A DNA stretch of 64,000 nt. It comes from Candidatus Saccharimonadota bacterium. Its GTDB lineage: Bacteria; Patescibacteriota; Saccharimonadia; Saccharimonadales; Saccharimonadaceae. Positions 33,771-40,722 of this stretch are shown here, in pieces. The notes beneath the pieces are model-generated. The model saw only the letters and a list, made by a program, of their open reading frames with translations. It was not told the origin of the DNA and ran no database searches. Each line of letters opens with the position of its first letter. The stretch's first letter is position 1. The stretch is taken from assembly GCA_017459705.1 (NCBI GenBank), contig JAFUCJ010000003.1, positions 1-64,000 on the forward strand, in the 5' to 3' direction. Both the position numbers and the translations under genes were made by a program.

Positions 33771-35051
33771 TTATGGCTTCAAACACCCAATCGGCACTAC
33801 ATACACTCCATCCTCACGCTGATAAGCATAGCTCTGCACGCCTGTCACCACTGCCATAAATGCCGGGGCTTTCTCTCGTTTGGTATCAATAATCCCAGCT
33901 AGCGCTTGCATCTTCATCGCTGCATCATTAATCTCATCTTCGTTACCACCAAGCTTTAGTTGCACTAGACCATACCGACCACCGGGTATTCTTACCACCG
34001 CGTCACATTCTAGCCCATTACTGTCGCGATAATGCGACACTTTTCCGCCCAAAGCGTCCGCATACACACGCAAATCACGAATACATAACGTTTCGAATAT
34101 AAATCCGAACGTGTTCAAATCTTCGAATAATCCATCCGGGTCAGTATCAAGCGCAACCACCGCAATTGATGGATCGACAAAATATCTCGTATCCGTCGTT
34201 CGAATTGCCGTCTTTGACCGTAAATTCGGATTCCATGCCGCTAAATCCTCCACAACAAAAATCTTCTTTAAAGCCTCGTGATACGACGACACAGTATTAA
34301 TATTCGGCGCAGTACCCGCCACACCGCCCATGTCATTCTGAATATCGGTCAAGGCTACTTGCTCCCCCTGAAATCTTGCATACGACCGAAGCATCCTTTC
34401 GATATACTCAGGGCTCCGCTGCACACCGTCTACGCGCGATAAGTCTGAATGAATAATTCCGTCCAGATACTTTCGCGGCATTAGCAACGCATCATGCTTC
34501 ATTTTAGGCAATATTGACTCCGGAAACCCGCCCCGCGCTGTTACGAAGGCCAAGTCCTGAACACCAAGCGAACTATTACCACTAATCGGTTCGCCCTTAA
34601 ATAGACTCATAAGTGATACGGCCCCATTCGAGTCGCCCGACTCAAAAAGCGACATTGGTCGCATCCGCACCCAAGAAAATCGCCCCGTCCCCGAATGATG
34701 AATTTCCTGCGTTGACGCCGGCACCGCCGACCCAGTCAAGATGAACTGCCCTGGCTTTCGTCCCCTATCTACCGCCGAACGCACAGCATCCCATAACACT
34801 GGTATATTTTGCCATTCATCAAAAAGCCTCGGCGTTGCCCCGTCAAGCAATATTCTTACACCATTGTTATTAAGTATCATAACCTTCGCCCGCTTCAAAA
34901 TGTCCGGATCGCCCAATTTCAGCTCGCTCTCCGCAATCTGCTCCGCAGTAGTTGTCTTACCACACCATTTCGGCCCCTCTATCAATACCGCTCCTGTCAC
35001 GCGCAAATGTTGTCTAATCACTTCGTCGATAATCCGTTTCCGATATGCCAT
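33771..35051 (-). CDS. AAA ATPase with DUF4143 domain, within DGR locus
   Basis: 426 residues from ATG 35051 (TATAAT on the minus strand ends 9 bases ahead; an upstream in-frame start at 35081 would overlap the promoter). Walker A LIEGPKWCGKTTTAEQ, Walker B-like RLFDEWQNIPVLWDAV, sensor ILTGSAVPAST, and C-terminal YRDSNGLECDAVVRI with GLVQLKLGG, the nuclease-like end of this family. It stands between the reverse transcriptase and the template repeat, transcribed against the former. No known DGR has this as a required component, so it may be a passenger. Paralogue of the gene at 16551. Confidence 0.85.
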   Translation of the reverse strand: MAYRKRIIDEVIRQHLRVTGAVLIEGPKWCGKTTTAEQIAESELKLGDPDILKRAKVMILNNNGVRILLDGATPRLFDEWQNIPVLWDAVRSAVDRGRKPGQFILTGSAVPASTQEIHHSGTGRFSWVRMRPMSLFESGDSNGAVSLMSLFKGEPISGNSSLGVQDLAFVTARGGFPESILPKMKHDALLMPRKYLDGIIHSDLSRVDGVQRSPEYIERMLRSYARFQGEQVALTDIQNDMGGVAGTAPNINTVSSYHEALKKIFVVEDLAAWNPNLRSKTAIRTTDTRYFVDPSIAVVALDTDPDGLFEDLNTFGFIFETLCIRDLRVYADALGGKVSHYRDSNGLECDAVVRIPGGRYGLVQLKLGGNEDEINDAAMKMQALAGIIDTKREKAPAFMAVVTGVQSYAYQREDGVYVVPIGCLKP

Positions 35052-35108
35052 AATACTTATATTATAGCACGTTCTCGTCAAATTGGAACCCCCATTCTTA
35101 CAGGGGTA

Positions 35109-35219
35109 TTAGGTGAATTGTGGCGTTTTCATTAGGTGGATTATAGCGTTTCCATTAGGTGAATTGTGGCGTTTTCATTAGGTGGATTGTGGCACTTTTG
35201 TTGGTGGAATTGTAGAAAA
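35109..35219. repeat. 23-bp tandem repeat, nearly five copies
   Basis: Units start at 35109, 35132, 35155, 35178 and 35201 with consensus TTAGGTGRATTRTRGCGTTT plus TCA. Units alternate between GAATTGTGG and GGATTATAG forms. They lie downstream of the template repeat in its transcription direction, next to the ATPase promoter. Confidence 0.85.
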
Positions 35220-35252
35220 ATCAGCGACATTTTTCAAGGGGTATTTTTCACC

Positions 35253-35281
35253 AATAAATCCCCCTTTCAGGGGGATTTATT
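35253..35281 (-). promoter_or_regulatory. Perfect 13-bp hairpin just downstream of the template repeat
   Basis: AATAAATCCCCCT (35253-35265) pairs without mismatch with AGGGGGATTTATT (35269-35281) over a three-base loop. It begins 17 bases beyond the template repeat end (35299) in the template's transcription direction. It could end the template RNA or form part of the structured DGR RNA; no long U-tract follows. Confidence 0.6.
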
Positions 35282-35298
35282 CTGGGAGGATAAACGTT

Positions 35299-35547
35299 AG
35301 AGAACTGCGAGAGACGCCGGAAGAGGGAACGCGACCGCGAGGAGACTAGACCTAACGGGCCACGCAGCGTACGGACCTCCCGTTGTTGCGGTTGTTGTTG
35401 TTGGCCGGGTTGACGTTGCCAGTACGGAAGTTCAGGTTGCGAGCGTTCTGAGAACTATAGACCGTAGACGACCAGTAGTTGCCGTTGCGCCCTGCGTTGT
35501 ACAGCGTACCATCATTGACGTTCCCGCCACGCACAAAGTACAGAGGT
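35299..35547 (-). repeat. DGR template repeat (TR)
   Basis: 249 bp aligned without gaps to the variable repeat at 35934-36182 (offset 635). All 21 differences fall where the minus strand of this copy has A. In the target's reading frame it would encode 16 Asn (AAC) codons, of which 15 are changed in the variable copy (to L, D, H, F, L, L, L, S, Y, Y, G, D, Y, S, Y). The frame is open here too, but the segment is not a gene. The last 53 bp past the stop codon are identical in both copies, as expected for the initiation-of-homing region. Confidence 0.97.
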
Positions 35548-35774
35548 CCCCCTGAAATGCTTAGCCGCTAGTAGCCATTATCGCCCATGAGCCATAATGG
35601 TTTGGTGTGGACCGATCGTAGCGTCATACATTCTACGACGGTGGGCTTGCCCAGTTCTCTTGTGTAGCTACCAGTTTGCCGATCGCGCGCATGATACTGG
35701 TACGGGGACGAACCGCTCGTCCAAGACAGACAACTCGTCAGCCGATCAGCCCTTATGATAACCTGCTTATCCCC

Positions 35775-35830
35775 CCATACCCCCATCCGTTTAGCAATAG
35801 TAGAGAGAGGCATAACGGATGGGGATATGG
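35775..35830 (-). promoter_or_regulatory. Long hairpin upstream of the template repeat
   Basis: CCATACCCCCATCCGTT (35775-35791) pairs with AACGGATGGGGATATGG (35814-35830); the only non-Watson-Crick position becomes G-U in minus-strand RNA, which suggests the minus-strand transcript is the functional one. It lies about 230 bases upstream of the template repeat in transcription direction. Confidence 0.55.
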
Positions 35831-35855
35831 AGTGATAATATAAAGTTCTCCCCCG

Positions 35856-35889
35856 GGTTGTGGTCCCCGGCTAGCCGGTGACCACAACC
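35856..35889 (-). promoter_or_regulatory. Hairpin/cruciform downstream of the variable repeat
   Basis: GGTTGTGGTCC-CCGGCT and AGCCGG-TGACCACAACC form a 17-bp inverted repeat with one mismatch. It starts 45 bp beyond the variable repeat on the target strand. In the Bordetella phage DGR a hairpin downstream of the variable repeat enhances retrohoming (established knowledge); this one is in the matching place. No U-tract, so not a plain terminator. Confidence 0.65.
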
Positions 35890-35933
35890 TTCTGTTCCAG
35901 ACCCCTGCCGGTCGCTCCGAACATCGTTCCACA

Positions 35934-36182
35934 AGAGAACTGCGAGAGACGCCGGAAGAGGGAACGCGACCGCGAGGAGACTAGACCTAACGGGCCACGC
36001 AGCGTACGGACCTCCCGTAGCTGCGGTAGTCGTTGCCGGCCGGGTAGACGTAGCCAGTACGGAAGCTCAGGAGGCGAGCGAGCTGAGAACTATAGACCGT
36101 AGACGACCAGTAGAGGCCGAAGCGCCCTGCGTGGTACAGCGTACCATCATCGACGAGCCCGCCACGCACAAAGTACAGAGGT
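35934..36182 (-). repeat. DGR variable repeat (VR)
   Basis: The 249-bp counterpart of the template repeat, covering the last 64 codons of the target gene and 53 bp beyond its stop. Changes relative to the template on the coding strand: ten A-to-T, six A-to-G, five A-to-C; none at other bases. AAC-type codons cannot mutate to a stop by changes of A, which preserves the frame. Confidence 0.97.
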
Positions 36183-37684
36183 GAAGATACTAGACCGTTG
36201 TCGTCCGAGCCAGACCCACCATTATAGTAATTGTTAACGAGCTTGTAGTCATTGGTATTATTGTCTGCTCCTACTGCTAAACGCCAATTCTTCGGACAGA
36301 TAGAGTTACCATAACTGGTGTCCTGAGTAGTCGCGCTTGAAGTATTGTTGGAGGCTACCGCGGCAGACCAGTTGTAATAGTTACCTACATGACCGTGTTT
36401 ACCATTCGTCTGACCAGATAGTCCGTTCATTGTTTGCGTGAAGTAACCAGCCCAGTTACCATTCTTGGATAGGTAATTACAACCGAAGTCACCAGCACAG
36501 GAAGTTTCCGAATTGTATATAGCGCTACTTTCTTGCTTTGGATACCAGTACCAGTTGCCTGGGTCAGCAGAATATGGAGTATTATAATCGTTTGTATAGC
36601 CGCTAAACTTACCACTAGCGATAGTAGTAATAGTACCTCGTACAGGTGTCCATGTAGTACCATCCGCCGAATAGCCAGCCGCCGCAGTATATATACCCGA
36701 CGTACCGAAGTTGGCAGGGTCAATATCGGACGTCGTGGAGTTCAAAGCTACACTACCGGACAAATCCAAATCTAGGTTCTGCGTCATCCAGCAGTTCGAC
36801 GTTACCGTACCACCACCGTTCGCCGCGGTACTTTGTGCTACTTTCGACACCCAGTAGGTCTTTTTGTCGCGCTTGTCGATTAACTGTATCGATTTCACCT
36901 TGCTATCAGTTTTTGATTTCGGCGCATAGACCATGTTACAGATGTCTGTCGTCATATCTTGCAAAGCATAGTACCCATTCTCGTATGGATCGACACCCGC
37001 GTAGGCGAACGCCTGCTCGAAGCCCGACCGATCATCACTAGACGTCGGTTTCGTAGCCGTTACCACGAAGTTCAACGTCACCGAATATAGACCATTCGGA
37101 ATCGAGTTGTTAATTTTCGTACCGAACGTTACCGAATCTTGATAGGATCCTGCGTTCGTCTGTGGCGTCAATGTCGTCGACGTAGTCACCGGCACATAGT
37201 TGCCACTGCTATTCTTGTACGCCCACTTGTTCATCGTCGCATCCGACGAAGCGAAGTCCGCCGCCGAATAGGTAGTCGACACCGTACCAATCGTCGCATT
37301 CGCGCCCGCATTGGTCAAGTTCGTCGTTGCCGCACTCGTTGATGGATCGAGTGTGTACATCGCAAGCGAATATCCGAACGTGTTCGACGTATTCACAGTG
37401 AAGTTCACCGTACCATCTTGTACGACGCCAGCCGCGGTCGGCGTGATTGCCGGCGAATTGATGCTGTTGATCGTCACCCCTAGGCTTAGATCCGACAACA
37501 CGCTATACGTTGTCGCCGTCGCTGATGGCGCAGTATATGCTGATGCGTCCTTATTATTGTTAATAGTCAATTTCGCAACTACCAATCCTGCCAAGATTAG
37601 CACTGCGACGCATGGCAAGAAGTATAGCATCTTATCGCTCATGCGTTTTGATTTGTTGTTTTTTGTAGTGTATGGCCTGTGCAT
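35987..37684 (-). CDS. DGR target: secreted FISUMP/C-type-lectin-like protein
   Basis: 565 residues from ATG 37684 (GAGAGGG 5 bases ahead; a GTG at 37723 would extend it by 13). An N-terminal membrane helix at about 18-40 (YFLPCVAVLILAGLVVAKL) acts as signal or anchor; next a beta-rich domain (about 60-210, with LGVTINSINSP and GYSLAMYT) common in CPR surface proteins; then a FISUMP-type C-type-lectin-like fold from 240 (CNMVYAPKSK, NCWMTQNLDLDLSG, GNYYNWSAAVAS, SICPKNWRLAVG). The final 64 residues are the variable repeat, ending GRSVRCVAR, with variable residues in the ligand-facing positions expected of this fold. Likely a diversified binding protein for host, phage or neighbour contact. 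Confidence 0.93.
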   Translation of the reverse strand: MHRPYTTKNNKSKRMSDKMLYFLPCVAVLILAGLVVAKLTINNNKDASAYTAPSATATTYSVLSDLSLGVTINSINSPAITPTAAGVVQDGTVNFTVNTSNTFGYSLAMYTLDPSTSAATTNLTNAGANATIGTVSTTYSAADFASSDATMNKWAYKNSSGNYVPVTTSTTLTPQTNAGSYQDSVTFGTKINNSIPNGLYSVTLNFVVTATKPTSSDDRSGFEQAFAYAGVDPYENGYYALQDMTTDICNMVYAPKSKTDSKVKSIQLIDKRDKKTYWVSKVAQSTAANGGGTVTSNCWMTQNLDLDLSGSVALNSTTSDIDPANFGTSGIYTAAAGYSADGTTWTPVRGTITTIASGKFSGYTNDYNTPYSADPGNWYWYPKQESSAIYNSETSCAGDFGCNYLSKNGNWAGYFTQTMNGLSGQTNGKHGHVGNYYNWSAAVASNNTSSATTQDTSYGNSICPKNWRLAVGADNNTNDYKLVNNYYNGGSGSDDNGLVSSPLYFVRGGLVDDGTLYHAGRFGLYWSSTVYSSQLARLLSFRTGYVYPAGNDYRSYGRSVRCVAR

Positions 37685-37860
37685 TTTGCCCTCTCTTATT
37701 TTTATATGTGAGAGGGCTTTCACAAGTCACGAGTAGACTTACTTGATAGCCAATGCTATGCACTATCGCAAAGCATTGGCTTATCAGCAAATCTGCTCGC
37801 TTATGATGATTGTCCCTCTCTGTGTACGATTTACACCGTACGGTCACAATCACTCATAGT
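37685..37860 (-). promoter_or_regulatory. Structured leader of the DGR target gene
   Basis: GCCCTCTC (37688-37695) pairs with GAGAGGGC (37710-37717); on the mRNA the downstream arm contains the ribosome binding site, so this stem could block translation. A second stem-loop, AGCCAATGCT (37748-37757) with AGCATTGGCT (37772-37781), lies further upstream, then a third region with GTACG/CGTAC near 37826-37843. A promoter inside the first loop (TATAAA) is an alternative, in which case the stem would not form. Confidence 0.5.
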
Positions 37861-37895
37861 TTTACCGAGCTATTGCACTTTCTATTATAACGTGT

Positions 37896-39530
37896 TTACG
37901 CTTCGTTTTCAATACTTTTTTCGTATGATTTTTTGGCTTTTTTGAACGACTTTTCCACAATCAGCGGCGCATCCCAAGTTTTCGGATAATCATCTAGTCC
38001 GAGCATCGTCGCCACCGTCGCCGCGATGTTCGACAGTCCCGGCCGCGTGAGTTTCGCGAGCGTATATTTCTTTCTATTGTCCGTATTATCCACGATGATG
38101 CAGGGCACCGGGTTCGTCGTGTGTGAAGTCTTTTTCGAACCATCCGCCTCACGTAGTTCCTCCGCGTTACCATGGTCCGCCACCACGATCATCACGCCAC
38201 CGAGTTTGGCTACCTCGTTCGCGATTCGGCGTAGCGCCAAGTCGATTGCCTCCACCGCGATTACCGTCGCGTCGAAATTCGCCGTATGCCCCACCATGTC
38301 GCCCCCCGGGAAGTTCAACCGCACGAACTTGTATTTCGGGAGTCTTGCGATTACTTCGTCCGCAATCTCCGCCGATTTCATCCATGGCCGTCTTTCAAAC
38401 GGCTCCGGATACGACGCTATCTCCACGAAATCCTCCCCCACCGCCTTCTCGTAACTATTTCCGTTGAAATAGTACGTTACATGGCCGAATTTTACCGTTT
38501 CGCTACACGCCAATTGCGAGATACCTTTTTCACCGAGGTAGCGATTGAGTGTGTCTGTGAACCCCACCGGCTCGATTAGTCGGTGCTCCGGCACATGTGT
38601 ATCGCTATTGTACTCCGTCATCCCTACGAAATACACGTCCGTCGGCTTATACGCCCCCCGGTTGAAGTACGGAAAATCCCAGTAGGTGAACGCCTGCGCG
38701 ATTTCAATCGCTCTATCCGCCCGGAAGTCGATATATATCATGCTATCCCCCGCTTCCACCTTGCCAATTGGCTGTTCGTGGTCATCCACTATTACAAACG
38801 TCGGCAAGTACTGGTCCTGCACATTCGGTTCCACTCGCCTCAGCACCTCGATTGCTTCCATTGGCGTCTTGAAATAATACTCTGCCCGGCCGTTCACTAT
38901 CGCATCCCACCCCCGCGCTACGATTCCCCAGTCGCTCTCGTACCGGTCTGCTACATACACCATTCGTCCGCCACCACTCGCGATTTTGATATCCGCCAGT
39001 GGATATTGCCGCACAAATTTCGCGAAACGTTCCAGATATTCCGTCGCCGTATATGGCCCCACGTCGCGTCCGTCGAATACTGCGTGTACGCGCATCCGCC
39101 GCACCCCCTCTGCATACGCTCGGTCAATCATCTGCTCCATATAATATATATCGCTATGCACACCCCCATCCGAGAATATCCCTGCGAAATGTAGCGTGCC
39201 ACCGTCCTTGGCTCGCCGCAAGGCTTCCTTGAAGCACTCAGTGCGGTATACTTCCCCCGTCGCAAAGGCTTCATTCACCCTAGCAACGCCTTGCTTCACC
39301 GCTCGGCCTACCCCCATTGTGTTGTGTCCAACTTCCGAGTTGCCCATCTGCCCCGGCACTAGCCCGACCGCCTCACCAGACGCCGCAAGTGCGACGTGCG
39401 GATATTTCGTTGAGGCCTTGCCAAGCCACGGTGTCCGCGCACGACTCACTGCATTGTCTGGCCCGTCGTCCGTCAGCCCCACCCCATCCAGAATCGCAAG
39501 CACTACTGGTCCGTTATAATTCAATTTCAT
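37896..39530 (-). CDS. gpmI: 2,3-bisphosphoglycerate-independent phosphoglycerate mutase
   Basis: 544 residues from ATG 39530. Alkaline-phosphatase-fold metalloenzyme: VVLAILDGVGLTDDG with the first metal Asp, GQMGNSEVGHNTMGVGR with the Ser nucleophile, GGVHSDIYYM and FDGRDVGPYTA, VRLNFPGGDMVGHTA, and VADHGNAEELREADG near 450. Interconverts 3- and 2-phosphoglycerate. Its start overlaps the aguA stop by four bases (ATGA), so glycolysis and the agmatine pathway share a transcript here. The tail after residue 525 is Lys-rich and unrelated to catalysis. Confidence 0.95.
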   Translation of the reverse strand: MKLNYNGPVVLAILDGVGLTDDGPDNAVSRARTPWLGKASTKYPHVALAASGEAVGLVPGQMGNSEVGHNTMGVGRAVKQGVARVNEAFATGEVYRTECFKEALRRAKDGGTLHFAGIFSDGGVHSDIYYMEQMIDRAYAEGVRRMRVHAVFDGRDVGPYTATEYLERFAKFVRQYPLADIKIASGGGRMVYVADRYESDWGIVARGWDAIVNGRAEYYFKTPMEAIEVLRRVEPNVQDQYLPTFVIVDDHEQPIGKVEAGDSMIYIDFRADRAIEIAQAFTYWDFPYFNRGAYKPTDVYFVGMTEYNSDTHVPEHRLIEPVGFTDTLNRYLGEKGISQLACSETVKFGHVTYYFNGNSYEKAVGEDFVEIASYPEPFERRPWMKSAEIADEVIARLPKYKFVRLNFPGGDMVGHTANFDATVIAVEAIDLALRRIANEVAKLGGVMIVVADHGNAEELREADGSKKTSHTTNPVPCIIVDNTDNRKKYTLAKLTRPGLSNIAATVATMLGLDDYPKTWDAPLIVEKSFKKAKKSYEKSIENEA

Positions 39531-40621
39531 GCGCGTGGTACCTGTTGAGTTATACAATGGATATTTCCACCACCGAGCAGAATCTCGCGCGCGTAGATTG
39601 GCTCGATTACTCTGTCCGGGAATAGCCCCGCCAACGTCTTAATGGCCTCGTTGTCGCGCGGATCGTCGAACACCGGCAAGATTATCGCACCGTTACAGTT
39701 ATAATAATTGATATACGACGCCGGCAATCTATCACCTTCGCGTCGCGGGAATGTTCCCTCTACTGAGTCCACGCCCTCCGCCTCCTCACGCGTGATGGTG
39801 ATTGGGCTTGGCACATGGATTTTCACGATTTCGAGTTTACGGTCTTTTGCGTCCGTCACCGATTCGAGATATTCGAGGTCTTTCACGCTTCGCTCATGTT
39901 GCGGGTCGGATTCATCATCTTCCCATGCCAGTACCACCTTACCAGGCGCTACGAACTGACAGATATTATCCACATGTCCGTTCGTATCCTCATCCTTGTA
40001 TACACCATACGGTAGCCACAACACTTTCTTCGCGCCAGTATATTCGCGTAGCAACGCTTCGATTTCTTCTTTGCTCTTACCTGGGTTGCGCCCCTCGTCT
40101 AGCAGTGTTTCTTCTGTCACGAGTAGCGTGCCTTCGCCGTCCGAGTGAATCGAACCGCCTTCCAACACGAAATCCCCCGGCACATATCTGTCCACCCCCT
40201 CGATATTTGCCATTTTCGCCCCCACATAATCGTCGAAATCCCACGGATAGTAGATGCCATTCGTCATTCCGCCGTAACCATTGAACCCCCAGTCCACTGC
40301 GCGAATCCCCCCGCGACCATCAACCACCATCGTCGCGCCGCTATCGCGTATCCACGAGTCGTTATTGGATATTTCCACTACCTGCACGTTCTTCATGTTC
40401 ATACCGAGCACATGCAAGTATTGCGATTGATTTACGCCGAGCACGACCGGCTCATATTTCGCAATCGTCTCGACCACCATCTTGAAAGCAGCCTGTGCCG
40501 GCTTCGCTCCCGCGCGCCAGTTGTCCGGTCTTTCCGGCCATAGTAGATAAGTGCACTTGTGCGGTGCCAGCTCCGACGGCATATAATATCCGTCTTTTTT
40601 GGGTGTTGATGTTAGTTTCAT
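39527..40621 (-). CDS. aguA: Agmatine deiminase
   Basis: 364 residues from ATG 40621 (TTGGAG 8 bases ahead). Pentein-fold guanidine hydrolase: WPERPDNWRAGAKPAQ, SNNDSWIRDSGATMVV, FVLEGGSIHSDGEGTLL, WLPYGVYKDEDTNGHVDN with the catalytic His, and the C-terminal ILLGGGNIHCITQQVP with the nucleophilic Cys. Converts agmatine to N-carbamoylputrescine and ammonia. The downstream partners are the APC antiporter (40723), putrescine carbamoyltransferase (42317) and carbamate kinase (45307). The leader contains the conserved stem-loop element B at 40643-40716. Confidence 0.96.
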   Translation of the reverse strand: MKLTSTPKKDGYYMPSELAPHKCTYLLWPERPDNWRAGAKPAQAAFKMVVETIAKYEPVVLGVNQSQYLHVLGMNMKNVQVVEISNNDSWIRDSGATMVVDGRGGIRAVDWGFNGYGGMTNGIYYPWDFDDYVGAKMANIEGVDRYVPGDFVLEGGSIHSDGEGTLLVTEETLLDEGRNPGKSKEEIEALLREYTGAKKVLWLPYGVYKDEDTNGHVDNICQFVAPGKVVLAWEDDESDPQHERSVKDLEYLESVTDAKDRKLEIVKIHVPSPITITREEAEGVDSVEGTFPRREGDRLPASYINYYNCNGAIILPVFDDPRDNEAIKTLAGLFPDRVIEPIYAREILLGGGNIHCITQQVPRA

Positions 40622-40642
40622 AAAATCTCCAATTATTAGATG

Positions 40643-40716
40643 GGGCGGGTGACGCCACTTGGGACCCCCCCCCACGCCAGCGTGTGTGGGGGAACATGTG
40701 GCGGCAGGACCCGCCC
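40643..40716 (+). repeat. Complex stem-loop element, copy B (upstream of aguA)
   Basis: P1: GGGCGGGT (40643-40650) with ACCCGCCC (40709-40716). P2: CGCCAC with GTGGCG. P3: CCCCCACGC with GTGTGTGGGGG. It shares the loop words GGGTGACG, GGGACCCCC, TGGGGGA and CGGCAGGACCC with copy A (19904-19981), whereas the paired bases differ. It lies between the antiporter stop (40723) and the aguA start (40621), so it is also transcribed, in reverse, as part of the aguA leader. Confidence 0.65.
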
Positions 40717-40722
40717 TATATA

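Larger units (their letters stand above)
35548..35933 (-). other. Non-coding spacer between TR and VR with hairpins
   Basis: Holds three inverted repeats: CCATTAT/ATAATGG near 35575-35601, a 17-bp stem at 35775-35830 that has one G-U wobble in minus-strand RNA, and the 17-bp stem at 35856-35889. An 81-codon open frame (35568-35813) has no ribosome binding site or recognisable family. The stretch probably carries the promoter and 5' part of the template RNA. Confidence 0.5.

Noticed and set aside
35352-35534. An open frame within the template repeat
   Set aside because: It is open only because the template copies the target's coding end with Asn codons; it has no leader and is explained by DGR logic.
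35568-35813. An 81-codon frame between the template and variable repeats
   Set aside because: No ribosome binding site, no recognisable family and overlap with a 17-bp hairpin; more likely non-coding RNA.
37632-37853. A 73-codon frame upstream of the DGR target
   Set aside because: It overlaps the leader hairpins and the start of the real gene and has no ribosome binding site.
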